From the NCBI RefSeq assembly GCF_017743735.1, contig NZ_JAGHRO010000008.1, forward strand, positions 124,001-188,000: DNA of 64,000 nt, read 5' to 3'. Below the pieces are notes generated by a model. It saw nothing but the letters and a program-made list of their open reading frames with translations, did no database searches and had not been told where the DNA came from. Made by a program: the position numbers and the translations under genes. Positions 47,728-56,942 of the stretch are shown one piece after another; the stretch's first letter is position 1; each line of letters opens with the position of its first letter. The DNA comes from Shimia sp. R9_2 (GTDB lineage Bacteria; Pseudomonadota; Alphaproteobacteria; Rhodobacterales; Rhodobacteraceae).

Positions 47728-48123
47728 CTATTTGAAGCGCCCGGCCTTCTGCAGGACTTCAATCTTGTAGCCGTCCGGATCGGTGGCGAAGAAAAACCGC
47801 GCCACCAGTTCGCCATCAGGTGCGAATTCGACGAGTTCGCCAACATCGAGCCCCTTTGCGATCATGGTTTTGTGATAGGCGGTGACATCTTCAACGACAA
47901 AAGCCAAATGCGCGTAGCCATCGCCAAGCTCATAAGGTGTGGTCCGGTCCTTGTTGAGCGTCAGCTCCAGCTCAAACCCACTTTCTTTGTTTGCGAGATA
48001 CGTGAGGCGAAAGCTCTCGAAATCGAGCTGATCAACAATGTCCAGATCAAAGGCGGATTTGTACCACGCAATCGACCTGTCATCCTCCAGAACCCGGATA
48101 CAGGAGTGAACCATTTTTGCCAT
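47728..48123 (-). CDS. VOC-superfamily protein (glyoxalase I-like)
   Basis: A 131-residue vicinal-oxygen-chelate protein. HSCIRVLEDDRSIAWYKSAF, GFELELTLN, GYAHLAFVVEDVTAYH and FFATDPDGYKIEVLQ give the two beta-alpha-beta-beta-beta modules with metal ligands (His6, Glu, His, Glu) in lactoylglutathione-lyase positions. It is cytosolic. It is the third gene of a three-gene operon with an isomerase-like and an exported beta-propeller protein, so a lactone or aromatic-derived substrate is as likely as methylglutathione hemithioacetal. Confidence 0.8.
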   Translation of the reverse strand: MAKMVHSCIRVLEDDRSIAWYKSAFDLDIVDQLDFESFRLTYLANKESGFELELTLNKDRTTPYELGDGYAHLAFVVEDVTAYHKTMIAKGLDVGELVEFAPDGELVARFFFATDPDGYKIEVLQKAGRFK

Positions 48124-48140
48124 GAAAGATGCCTTTCTCT

Positions 48141-48455
48141 TCAGCGACCGATGCGGTCTTTGACGTCTGCTGCGAAGTCTTCGTAACGACGCAGCGACTG
48201 AACGTCGACTTGAACGTGGTGGCCCATCTTCTGCATGATCGGCAGATCAAAAAGGATCTGATCAAGCGCATCTGGGGTATCGACATCGACAATCGCCAGC
48301 ACTTTGCGCTCTCCGACCACTTTCCACAGGTCTTTCACGACGCCCGCCGATTTGGCACCAAGCGCCGCCTCAGCCTCCTCTGCCCAGACACCCAACAGAC
48401 CCTGCTGCTGCAATGTGGCGTCATACTCCACCGTGAAGTCCAGTCGATACAGCAT
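48141..48455 (-). CDS. Muconolactone isomerase-like small protein
   Basis: A 104-residue protein of the ferredoxin-like muconolactone delta-isomerase family (MLYRLDFTVEYD, LWKVVGERKVLAIVDVDTPDALDQILFDLPIM, VDVQSLRRYEDF). Ribosome binding site GGAGGT lies just before the ATG, overlapping the end of the preceding gene (3 bases apart). True muconolactone isomerases work in the catechol branch of the beta-ketoadipate pathway; the other pathway genes are absent here, so the real substrate may be another lactone. Confidence 0.75.
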   Translation of the reverse strand: MLYRLDFTVEYDATLQQQGLLGVWAEEAEAALGAKSAGVVKDLWKVVGERKVLAIVDVDTPDALDQILFDLPIMQKMGHHVQVDVQSLRRYEDFAADVKDRIGR

Positions 48456-48458
48456 GCT

Positions 48459-49538
48459 TTACCTCCCACTGATGGCAGTGCCGAGCGCCGGGAAACGCAC
48501 GATGCGATAGGTGCCGATCGAGGCGTCTTCGCCACCGTTGAGTACCGGTGAACGGTGCAATTCGTTGATGGTGGCATAGACATAGCCGTCGACACCCATC
48601 GAAAAGCCATCCGGCCAAGGCAAGTCTTCGTCGGATTGGAACAGCACTTCATAGGTGCCATCGGGCTTTGTGACGCCAAGAGCGTTGTCTGTCATCGCCG
48701 TGATATAGACATTCCCATCCGCATCCACGGTAGACCCATCCGAGATGACCTTGTCTCCGTATCTCTGGACGCGGGCAGCGAGGTCGTCATCGCTCAGGCT
48801 CGTATCAAGCAGATCGGTTGTCCGCACACGGTACATGGATGATGCAGTCATCGGGGCAAAGTAGACCCAGGAGTTGGTCGGATCGATGGTGATAGGGTTG
48901 ATGCCGATCTTGGTGGGGTTGCCACCCAGCTTGATCTCGCGGCCATCGATGATCATCGGCATATCTTCCGGCACGGTGTAGGCGCTGCCTTCCAGTACGC
49001 GCCGGGCGCGCCCAGTTTGCATGTCGATCACGATCACTGCAGAGTTCGCGCCGTCACCCGTATCAGAGATGTAAATCGCCCCATGCTCCCGGTCGATGGC
49101 GAGATCGTTGAGGAATGATGTCGGCCGCGCGGCGGGCTGCCCGACATAGTAGATCGCATGCAGCTCTTCGGTTTTGGTGTTCCAGCCGACAACACGACCA
49201 GTTTGCCCCTCGCCCTGGCCATCAAGCATCCAGAGAATGCCTTCGCGATCCGCGCGAAGTCCCAAAACGCCCCGCAAGCCGTCGCCATCCTCTTCAGGAG
49301 CGCGGGCCCAGGTTTCGGTCGGGTAAGGCTTTGTGCTGCCATCCGGCATGACCTCAACAACGCGCAGTTCCGGACCGTAAAACTCGTGCACTGACATGAA
49401 CATCCGGCCGTCCGGCCCAATCGCCAGATTGCCCGGCGGCATCTCCTTGGGAAACTCCAGATAGGTTTCCAGCCCTGCCGCGGCGAGCGGGCTTGATAAA
49501 ATGGCGACCACGCTGGCGGCACTCAACAGATGTTTCAT
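48459..49538 (-). CDS. Exported six-bladed beta-propeller protein (major royal jelly/SMP-30-like)
   Basis: A 359-residue protein with signal peptide MKHLLSAASVVAILSSPLAAAG, so periplasmic. The body matches the MRJP/yellow-type propeller: NLAIGPDGRMFMSVHEF, SFLNDLAIDREHGAIYISDTG, INPITIDPTNSWVYFAPM and MGVDGYVYATIN. Related SMP-30 propellers are lactonases. Grouped with an isomerase-like and a VOC protein and controlled by a divergent LysR gene, it may hydrolyse an imported lactone, which is inference. The ATG follows GGAGGAGAGAAA. It is the first gene of the operon. Confidence 0.78.
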   Translation of the reverse strand: MKHLLSAASVVAILSSPLAAAGLETYLEFPKEMPPGNLAIGPDGRMFMSVHEFYGPELRVVEVMPDGSTKPYPTETWARAPEEDGDGLRGVLGLRADREGILWMLDGQGEGQTGRVVGWNTKTEELHAIYYVGQPAARPTSFLNDLAIDREHGAIYISDTGDGANSAVIVIDMQTGRARRVLEGSAYTVPEDMPMIIDGREIKLGGNPTKIGINPITIDPTNSWVYFAPMTASSMYRVRTTDLLDTSLSDDDLAARVQRYGDKVISDGSTVDADGNVYITAMTDNALGVTKPDGTYEVLFQSDEDLPWPDGFSMGVDGYVYATINELHRSPVLNGGEDASIGTYRIVRFPALGTAISGR

Positions 49539-49631
49539 TTTCTCTCCTCCATAGCTTTGACATTGGAGTAGCGCAGTCGAATAAATTAGATAAATATGCT
49601 ATAATCTGAAACTAGCGTTTGAAAATTTCGA

Positions 49632-50510
49632 ATGTACTCCATTGACGATCTCAAGACCTTTGTGGCCATCGCTGATGGAAACGGGGTCACAGCCGGTGCC
49701 CGACGGGTTGGCATATCGCCCGCCACCGCCAGCCATCGGCTCAATAAACTTGAGGCCGCGCTCAAGCTGACGCTGTTTCACCGCAACAGCCGCATGCTGA
49801 AACTGACTGACGAGGGACAGCTCTTCTTTGATCGCACAGAAGCCATTCTCGCAGATCTGGCGCAGGCGGAACGCGATGCGGGCAGCGGATCGGCCGAGTT
49901 GGCCGGCCATATCCGCGTTACGATGTCGCCGTGGATACTATCCCGTTTCATTCTGCCCGCGCTGCCGACTTTTCAACGGGAACATCCTAAACTGACTTTT
50001 GATTTTCTCGCGGTGGATCGTTTTGTGGCGCTTTCTGCAGAGGGGCAGGACTGTGCCGTGCGGGTTGGAGATTTGTCTGATAGCTCGTTGATTGCACGCA
50101 AACTCAGCGACAACCATCGCATCATTTGCGCATCACCTGAGTTTCTGGCGCAGCATGGAACACCGCAAAATATTGAAGCGACAGTTGATCTGCCTTGGGT
50201 CTGCCTGCCCTGGCAGACGCGGATCGCTTTCAAGGATGCAAAGGGCAAACGGAAAGATGCAACGGTGCGGTCCAGCGTGCTGGTCTCCAATTCGGACACA
50301 CTAACAGAAGCTGTCTCACAAGGTCTTGGTCTTGCAATAAAATCCCGCTTGGCCGTTCAGAATGAGTTTGCGGAAGGACGTTTGGTAGAGGTCGCACCGG
50401 GCTCGCTCTGGAAACCAGATGCCCCGATCTGGTTCGTCTACCCGCCGGAAGCCCGATCTGCTTCAAAAACGGATGCCTTTGGCAAATTTGTTTCGAGTTG
50501 CTTTGGGTAA
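49632..50510 (+). CDS. LysR-family regulator of the propeller/isomerase/VOC operon
   Basis: A 292-residue LysR regulator. The N-terminal helix-turn-helix is LKTFVAIADGNGVTAGARRVGISPATASHRLNKLE (about residues 7-41). The effector domain starts near residue 92 (GHIRVTMSPWILSRFILPAL). The type is the GcvA/DsdC-like group with an SPEFLAQHG motif. It is divergent from the three-gene operon across a 93-bp AT-rich spacer that contains TATAAT at 49600-49605. The effector is unknown. Downstream begins the IS-bearing accessory region. Confidence 0.85.
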   Translation: MYSIDDLKTFVAIADGNGVTAGARRVGISPATASHRLNKLEAALKLTLFHRNSRMLKLTDEGQLFFDRTEAILADLAQAERDAGSGSAELAGHIRVTMSPWILSRFILPALPTFQREHPKLTFDFLAVDRFVALSAEGQDCAVRVGDLSDSSLIARKLSDNHRIICASPEFLAQHGTPQNIEATVDLPWVCLPWQTRIAFKDAKGKRKDATVRSSVLVSNSDTLTEAVSQGLGLAIKSRLAVQNEFAEGRLVEVAPGSLWKPDAPIWFVYPPEARSASKTDAFGKFVSSCFG

Positions 50511-50619
50511 AGAGCCGTATTAGGTGGTCTTGTCACGCTAACGATCATTCGTTTGACAATGACACTATCTGGACCTACGCGACATCAATAGTTCACCGTC
50601 AATCCACCACGAACGTCAT

Positions 50620-50712
50620 CAACTTACCCCTTCAGATCATTGCCCATGCAATGTCACTGTATATTCATTTCAATTTCAGCCTGCGTAGTGTGGAAGAAAT
50701 ACTACTTCAGCC
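50620..50712 (+). pseudogene. Remnant of an IS6-family transposase
   Basis: Codons 50624-50710 read LPLQIIAHAMSLYIHFNFSL and RSVEEILLQ, matching the N-terminal signature of IS6-type transposases (F-P-x-E-I-I-x-H-A-V-W-L-Y-x-R-F-x-L-S-L-R-D-V-E-E). The reading stops resembling a transposase about 20 bases before the intact IS begins. It is an old, truncated copy. Confidence 0.5.
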
Positions 50713-50730
50713 AAGGAAACTGCCCTCGTC

Positions 50731-51539
50731 AGGTATTGCCAAGTTATTGAGTGTGTCGTGTCAGAGTGTCTCAAGATCTGTTTATGCAGTCATTTCAGGG
50801 GCCTAGCTGTACCACAGGTCGAAGGCGCAGTTTCTTGATTGGCGGTAGCGGTTTGCGATCATTTTGTAGCGGCGTGGGCGAAAGATTGTGTTGATTTGGT
50901 CGTGAGCGGCCCGAAACCTCTGCGCTTGGGCGGCCGACTTGAACCGGCCCATAATCTTCTCTCGTTTCCTTGCTGGTCGATCGGATCCTTCTGCCCTGGT
51001 GTTCAGCCCTTTGTGGGCTCGATGATCGTCTGAAGGCGCCAATCTAATGACCGGCTTGATGTAGCTGCGCAGCTTGTCCGAGATGACAACACGTGGAGCA
51101 CCATATGCTCCGATCAGACGCAACAGAAACCGCTTGGCTGCTTTTGCATTCCGATGCCTTTGAACCAAAATATCAAGCGTGTCGCCATCCGCATCTAAAG
51201 CACGCCACAACCAGAAACGTTCACCAGCGATTGCAATTACGACCTCATCCAAAGGCCACTTGTCGTTAGGCCGGAGTCTATGGCCCTTGATGCAGCTCGC
51301 AAAATGACTTCCGAACCGATTGACCCAGAGCCGAACCGTTTCCCGACTGACAATCATTCCGCGCTCGGCTAGCAGATCTTCAACACCAGCTGTGCTCAAA
51401 GCAAACTGGTGGTACGCCCAGACCACGCAGGCGATCACCTCGCGTGGAAACGGTAACCTTTCAGGCGTGGCATATCTGCCGGCATCTTCATCCAGAACAG
51501 CTAAGCCGGTGATCTCGGAGACGCAATTTGGCAATGCCT
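50731..51539 (-). mobile_element. IS6-family insertion sequence, about 809 bp
   Basis: Ends are the imperfect inverted repeats AGGTATTGCCAAGTT (50731-50745) and AATTTGGCAATGCCT (51525-51539), 13 of 15 matching. They enclose one transposase gene, and the length is right for IS6. No matching 8-bp target duplication is visible (CCCTCGTC left, TGGCTTTG right), so the copy may have arisen by recombination or lost a flank. Confidence 0.72.
50803..51534 (-). CDS. IS6-family transposase
   Basis: A 243-residue DDE transposase of the IS6/IS26 group. An N-terminal helix-turn-helix (AYHQFALSTAGVEDLLAERGMIVSRETVRLWVNRFG) precedes the catalytic domain, with Asp in WPLDEVVIAI, Asp in VVISDKLRSYIKP and Glu in NTRAEGSDRPARKREK. 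It appears full length compared with the usual ~235. The frame opens with TTG at 51534, inside the right inverted repeat; the true start may be a little further in. No frameshift is seen, so it may be active. Confidence 0.85.
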   Translation of the reverse strand: MPNCVSEITGLAVLDEDAGRYATPERLPFPREVIACVVWAYHQFALSTAGVEDLLAERGMIVSRETVRLWVNRFGSHFASCIKGHRLRPNDKWPLDEVVIAIAGERFWLWRALDADGDTLDILVQRHRNAKAAKRFLLRLIGAYGAPRVVISDKLRSYIKPVIRLAPSDDHRAHKGLNTRAEGSDRPARKREKIMGRFKSAAQAQRFRAAHDQINTIFRPRRYKMIANRYRQSRNCAFDLWYS

Positions 51540-53599
51540 TGGCTTTGTCCGCTTCACGAAAGCACCAAAAGCATCCGGGCTGGAAGTGGAGGTTCGTTGG
51601 GGTTTCGGGCCGTGCTCGTCAATCGATGAAAGCGGGTTTCTGGGTATCTTCGGCATTCTGTGCAGATCAATCAAAGAGCAACTCAAGAGTTTTTGCCCCG
51701 CGAGACAAACAATATGTCCGGGAACGATTGCGCTCTGAGGATTTTCGATATTAGGCCAACCGAAATGACCTGTGTCGACAATCTCGCCCCCCAACAAGAC
51801 CGAAAGACAGATTGTGACGACGAGCGCGAGGTGACCAACCGCGGTCAACATCGGTTGCCAACTTAGCGAAAACTCTCGAGATGGTCAGAGTAAGGTTGGT
51901 TTCTTATTTGATAGAGCCGTCGCAATACAAGCCCAACCTCAAATCCAAGCATGGTGTAACCGGCTGCGCGGACGGAACTTTGAACTAGGTTTCGCATATA
52001 CGTTGCCTCGTTATTCGGGACATCGATGAAGCCGTTTGGCCAAAGCAGACCATATACGGTGAGTCCCAAAATCCCAAGGCCAAGCGTCCAGAAAATCTCT
52101 TCCCGGTCTGCCTTGGCGATGTATTTTGCACGGCGCGCTGCTAGTCGAGAACCTCGGCCTTGGCCTCCACTACGTCGCCGCCATCGGCAACCAGGTTCAG
52201 CGCGCCGGCCAACCGATTGAGACGCGCGTAACGTTCAGCAGTGACCACTTAGGACGGCATCAATCTTTGCACCCGCTGGACGACATCCCAGATCGCCACA
52301 AGTGCGGCTGGTGTTGCCTGGGAAAAACGGCGTCATCAGCCGGGACACCCTGATGTTTGCTTGTACGAAAGAGGGGCATCATATTCCTTTGGGTAATAAA
52401 AGGGCCTGAAAAAGCACTTCGAAAATCGGTTCGTTGTTCAACACGTTTTGCAACCTCGAATTAAACTGCTCCCAAGACGATAGGTCAATTGCTTCAACTG
52501 TTTGCACACGCAACGGTGTCGTGCAGTCAAGGCGCTCAGCCCTACGAAAAATGTCTCGACCGGTTCCGTCGTGTAGTCACTGCCACGACCATTCTGAAAA
52601 CCAAAATCGTGCATGTCAGTGTTATCGGGGCCGGAATCGGATGGGAAACCAAGCGCTTGCTGTATCACGACCATAAGCAAGACGTCCGTGAGACAATCGT
52701 CCCGGACGCGGGCCCTTTCAAAGCAACTGAAACATGGTTTGATCGCTGAGGTTTTTCACGCGGTAGCGAAAGACGTGATCACCTTGGGCTGTCTTGCGAT
52801 ACCCAGACGTATGGCCTGACTCATAATTGTCGACATATGCCTCGTCACTTCGGTGGTCGGCACAAAAGACGCATATCTGGTCAATAGCCTTCACCCGAAG
52901 CATACTTACCGACCACAAAAAGAGATAAAGCCGGAAAAACGCGCATATTTTGCCCCCCGGGGCTCAACAATATCAGGCTGCAGAAGAGGCAAGCTTAGAT
53001 CAAGCGCAACAACTCGAAAGCTCGATATCGGCTTGGTCGACGAAGCGCTTCAAATGCACCAAGGGTCGCATAGTTCGCCTCTGCTCCAAAGCCGCCATTG
53101 CCGATATCGGCAAGCGCCGCGGCGCAGCTTCACCAGACAAGACCTTCACCGCACTGCCGAATTGTTGCCCTGCTCGAACTTACAGATCGCGGGACGAAGC
53201 GGCCTTTCGATGCATATCGGCGAAAGACGGCTTGTTTAGCTATTTGCTGGCAAGTTCGTTGATTGCGGATGCTGGTTTCACAAGATCAGTCTCATAAAAA
53301 CCTGCGGCCTTGATGCAATTCGTTTCTGGCATCTTTGCCGCACCCCATTTGTTTTCGCTGCACCTCGAACACCATTACGTTGAAATGCACTTCAGCCAAC
53401 TGGCAGATGACGAGAAAAACTGGAAACATAAGAGGCGGATTACAACACCAACAGACCATGTTCAGCGCTAAGATCAAACACCGATGGTGCTTGCAGGCAA
53501 AATGGATATGGGCAAGATGACCGCTTAACCTCATCAAAGCAAATCTAAGTAATTTTCAATCGAAAGAGGCAGTGTAAGCTCAGGTCATATACAAAACCA
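51540..53599. other. 2-kb region of decayed DNA without a recognised intact gene
   Basis: Only short, overlapping open frames on both strands. Two pieces look like remnants. On the minus strand, 52190-51866 contains an open stretch reading KADREEIFWTLGLGILGL and later VRAAGYTMLGFEVGLVLRRL, two membrane-like segments, with no start codon at a sensible place. Just upstream, another minus frame ends ARLNRLAGALNLVADGGD...KAEVLD at about 52140, like the true end of a small gene whose beginning is lost. The rest shows nothing recognisable. The position beside an IS suggests a graveyard at an island edge. Confidence 0.55.
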
Positions 53600-55702
53600 C
53601 TACTCAGAATTGGTCATTCGAAGAGAACGCAGTCTGTTGCGCGATCTAATTCGTCCTCGACCGACTTTTTCGATGTCGGCTTGATAATAGAGTCGGCCTT
53701 CATCAGCTTTCTCGATCTCAGCGCGTTTCTCAAAGAGTCTATGGGCTGGTAACGTTGGTCGGAGGCCTTTCAAAATATCGCCTAACCAAGCCTCTATCAC
53801 TTGGCGGGTTGCATCCGCACAGGCAAAGCTTGTGCCCCTCATTGCTGCAACGGAACCATCATAGGCACCATCTGACAAGACACCGAAATGCGCGTAGCCA
53901 TCATCCGAAGGCAACGCGACAGTTGGTGCCCCTCGCGCGTCTAGGTGTGCTCTGCGCCCGAGGCCGGAAGCTGAGTAGGGAGCGGGTCTCCCGTCTGAGA
54001 AGCGGAAACCCGCAACTGTTGCGGTTCCGTTTGTTCCGGCATAGCTGTTCATACTACCGTGACGGAGGATGAAACCTCTGTTATCTAGATTTGCTGGACG
54101 TTCCGCTCTGCTCGAGTAAACATATGTGTCAGCGGTACGCCCCGACCATTCTATAAGCGTATATTTTTGGTCATCAAAATAGCTGCGCCGCGTTATTCTT
54201 TCCCCAGGTAAGGTGGATTGGTCGGTCTGGATCATAAGTCTTACAGTAATATTTTCAGACGATGTATTCTTGACCCTAATCCTCCACTTTCCAGCGGTGG
54301 CGCCCCCGCCCAGTATTTCAGGTACGGTATCGGGCGCTAGACATACCTGGTACAGAAAATTACGGCGATCCAACCTATGTGATCGCGTAGTTTCACAGTA
54401 AATTCGGCCCAACCCACTTAGCAGATCGCAGACTTGGCCGGGCAAACCCCGCGAAAATCCCTTGGGATCGGTATTTGGTGGAACGATGTCGATTTCTATA
54501 GGCGGAGTTTCGCGTTCAAGCGGCTGGTCATGCACCCAGATTTCCAAGAAATTCGAAGTCTGATCATCCGGTACAACGCGCCATTCGATTTCGCCAATGT
54601 TGTTGGAGCCAGGCTTTAGCTCCATTATGGCGTGGCTGCGGGTTAGATTGTCGTTTCCAGACGGAAGCATAGTAGAAAACGTAGAGCTTTTTTCTTGGCG
54701 AAAACGATCTTCCATTTCGAAGAGCGTCGCCGGAAACCCTTGGATGTCACCTTTGGCACCTGCTTGCTTTCCAAATGAAATGTTTGAAACAAACGGAACA
54801 TCCTGCAGCTGCAAGTTTGACTTCTTGACAATTTTTTCGAAGACAGCAGCCAACCAGTTGTACGCATAAATCAGATATCCATCTAGCAACGCGCCACCTT
54901 CTGCATAAACGACAGGTGAAGGCAAATTGACGACTATCAATTTCACGCGATCACCGAATTCAGGATTTTCAAAAGGATCAGCTCCACCCATCAAACCCAA
55001 AACATGCGTACCGTGTGCGTTAGAACGTAGAATACCCTTCGGGCCGGCGACCCTAGTATACGCAATAAGACCTGCCTCTTGGTTGAAACTGTCTTGATCC
55101 AGAGCGGACGTAAGATCGCCGTTGGCACTGTGCGAAATCAATAACTCATTGATGTCTTGGCTTAACAAATCACGCCCGAAAGGGAGATGGCCACCGGCAT
55201 TACCGGATGCTCGGTCTGCGCCTTGCTGCCAGGATGCGAGAATGCGAGATCGTCCGGTCTTGTCCCGAAACCGACGGTGCCCGAAAGCTATGTCGATGTC
55301 GATAATACCAGCAATTATCGTCCCTTCTTCAATGGTCGGATAGTCGACATTCTCGGGCAGCCAGCCGGTATGTTTTTTGTCGAGCCAGTGATCCGCAAAA
55401 CCATTGTTGTTGCAGTCATCCGGAACAGCAATAATATCTAGCGGCCTCCCGTCAGTTTGTTGGGCTGTGTAAAAGGCTTCGAGTTTGTTTTCTTGTTCAT
55501 TCGGTCCACTCAGGATTTCGGCCCGCTTTTTTACAAATGACTCGGCACGTTGTGTCATCGTTTTATCCGTGATCGTGGTCGGCGGCGCGAGCTGGATTGT
55601 CGCTTGGTGACTCCACGGCTGATGTCGTTCCAGGTTAAGTGCCCAGTGGATATACGGCGACGGAACGAACCGATTTGACTGTTCCCAACTGGACCAACCC
55701 AT
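53600..55702 (-). CDS. Subtilisin-like serine protease (S8 family)
   Basis: About 700 residues. The catalytic triad of subtilases is visible: Asp in AGIIDIDIAF (about residue 135-137), His in NAHGTHVLGLMGG (about 230) and Ser in MRGTSFACADATRQ (about 625). The long stretch between His and Ser contains a ~150-residue beta-rich insert typical of large S8 proteins. There is no signal peptide or prodomain in the usual form, so it may act in the cytosol or leave by an unusual route. I start at ATG 55702, whose ATGA overlaps the stop of the haloperoxidase-like gene and has GGGGGG upstream; an ATG at 55750 is the alternative. It is the second gene of a two-gene operon. Confidence 0.8.
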   Translation of the reverse strand: MGWSSWEQSNRFVPSPYIHWALNLERHQPWSHQATIQLAPPTTITDKTMTQRAESFVKKRAEILSGPNEQENKLEAFYTAQQTDGRPLDIIAVPDDCNNNGFADHWLDKKHTGWLPENVDYPTIEEGTIIAGIIDIDIAFGHRRFRDKTGRSRILASWQQGADRASGNAGGHLPFGRDLLSQDINELLISHSANGDLTSALDQDSFNQEAGLIAYTRVAGPKGILRSNAHGTHVLGLMGGADPFENPEFGDRVKLIVVNLPSPVVYAEGGALLDGYLIYAYNWLAAVFEKIVKKSNLQLQDVPFVSNISFGKQAGAKGDIQGFPATLFEMEDRFRQEKSSTFSTMLPSGNDNLTRSHAIMELKPGSNNIGEIEWRVVPDDQTSNFLEIWVHDQPLERETPPIEIDIVPPNTDPKGFSRGLPGQVCDLLSGLGRIYCETTRSHRLDRRNFLYQVCLAPDTVPEILGGGATAGKWRIRVKNTSSENITVRLMIQTDQSTLPGERITRRSYFDDQKYTLIEWSGRTADTYVYSSRAERPANLDNRGFILRHGSMNSYAGTNGTATVAGFRFSDGRPAPYSASGLGRRAHLDARGAPTVALPSDDGYAHFGVLSDGAYDGSVAAMRGTSFACADATRQVIEAWLGDILKGLRPTLPAHRLFEKRAEIEKADEGRLYYQADIEKVGRGRIRSRNRLRSLRMTNSE

Positions 55703-56802
55703 CAGACTGCCCCCCCAGTTTGAGAACCTTGAGTAGACACGCCAACCCATTCTTTACTGGCATCTAGCCAGTGTCGCGCAAAAATATTTTGGGTATCGAT
55801 TTGGCTTTCGACCTTTGAAGCCCCACTGACGATCTTCGCCATCGTTGGGCGATTAAAGTCGCCATCATCAGAGCGTTCATCTTCGTCAGCATGAAGATTA
55901 GCATCAAAAGCAAAAATCAAAGCGTCTTTACCTGTGGCCAGCGCAGCTATCGCATTCCCAATAGCACATCCCAAAGCAGCACCTGCAGCTGAATCGACAG
56001 GATAGTGTACCCCGGCAATCGTACGGTTTACCGCGATTCTATGAGCCAAATAGAAGAGTTGGCTTTCTTTTTGCGCTGCCTGATCCGGCGTATCCTGCAA
56101 AATTAGGCGTGATAAGACGGAGGCTATTGCGAATGCTTCGGTTGCGTGACCCGAAGGAAATGAGCTGTGGTCAGGTGTGTCGATCATAGGTTGGACTTTT
56201 TCAGACCAATCGACCGGACGCGTCGTACGGCAGAGGTGTTTTATCTGCATTTCCAGAAGGATTGCGATCTCTTGCGTTGCAGCAACAATCTCTGCGGTGT
56301 GCTTTCGTGCGGGCGTATCGAAGTTGTACACCGCAGAGAATGCAGAAAATATATCCTCTACCTGTACCAGAATCTCGTTCACACGGTCCGAACGCAAATC
56401 TGCGTAAGCACGCAACCATTTGACTTGGTCATTTTGCGTGTCAGCGTCAGGTTTAAACAGCTTACAAATTGATATGTTTGTGCTGCTCCCGGGGCTTAAT
56501 TCGAGCTCTGCGGTATCGCTGCTATTTTGGATTACACGAAACCTTTGAAGCGCGTCTCCGACAAGAATTGTGATTCTTCTTTCGGCGGTTAGATAACTCA
56601 TGTCTCCGTTGAAATGGTCTTCATCAACAACAGCATTCCCGCGAGGCGGATCCCAATATCCTGCAAGAGCATCGTGGGCTGTCATCCGAGCTTCGGCAAG
56701 CCCGAAATCGGTTTCAGCGGCACTTGAAGTTTTACCGCCGCCCTTACCGCCACCTTTGCCGCCGCCCTTTCCTCCTCCGAGTGCGTCTTGTGAAAATGTC
56801 AT
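55702..56802 (-). CDS. Vanadium haloperoxidase/PAP2-superfamily protein with (GGGK)4 N-terminus
   Basis: A 366-residue protein. The PAP2/vanadium-haloperoxidase signature is complete: K188...R195-P196 (KHLCRTTRP), PSGH at 216-219, and R260...H266...D270 (NRTIAGVHYPVD). Residues 9-24 are four GGGK repeats, a highly flexible cationic tail. No membrane segments or signal peptide are evident, and the length and soluble helical N-terminal half favour a haloperoxidase/acid phosphatase-like enzyme over a lipid phosphatase. Vanadate haloperoxidases usually have a longer helical bundle, so phosphatase activity is also possible. It is the first gene of an operon with a subtilase, transcribed away from the SARP-like regulator. 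Confidence 0.75.
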   Translation of the reverse strand: MTFSQDALGGGKGGGKGGGKGGGKTSSAAETDFGLAEARMTAHDALAGYWDPPRGNAVVDEDHFNGDMSYLTAERRITILVGDALQRFRVIQNSSDTAELELSPGSSTNISICKLFKPDADTQNDQVKWLRAYADLRSDRVNEILVQVEDIFSAFSAVYNFDTPARKHTAEIVAATQEIAILLEMQIKHLCRTTRPVDWSEKVQPMIDTPDHSSFPSGHATEAFAIASVLSRLILQDTPDQAAQKESQLFYLAHRIAVNRTIAGVHYPVDSAAGAALGCAIGNAIAALATGKDALIFAFDANLHADEDERSDDGDFNRPTMAKIVSGASKVESQIDTQNIFARHWLDASKEWVGVSTQGSQTGGAV

Positions 56803-56942
56803 GATAAATCCCCCAATTAATAAACAGGGATTAGTCTCTAGGGATTAGTCCAGCCGTCAAGACAGGTCCGCGCACAATCACGATACGTTCACATTTTCTA
56901 GGAAATAGGCTAACGTAGCGTCAAAGATTTGGATTTTCTATT

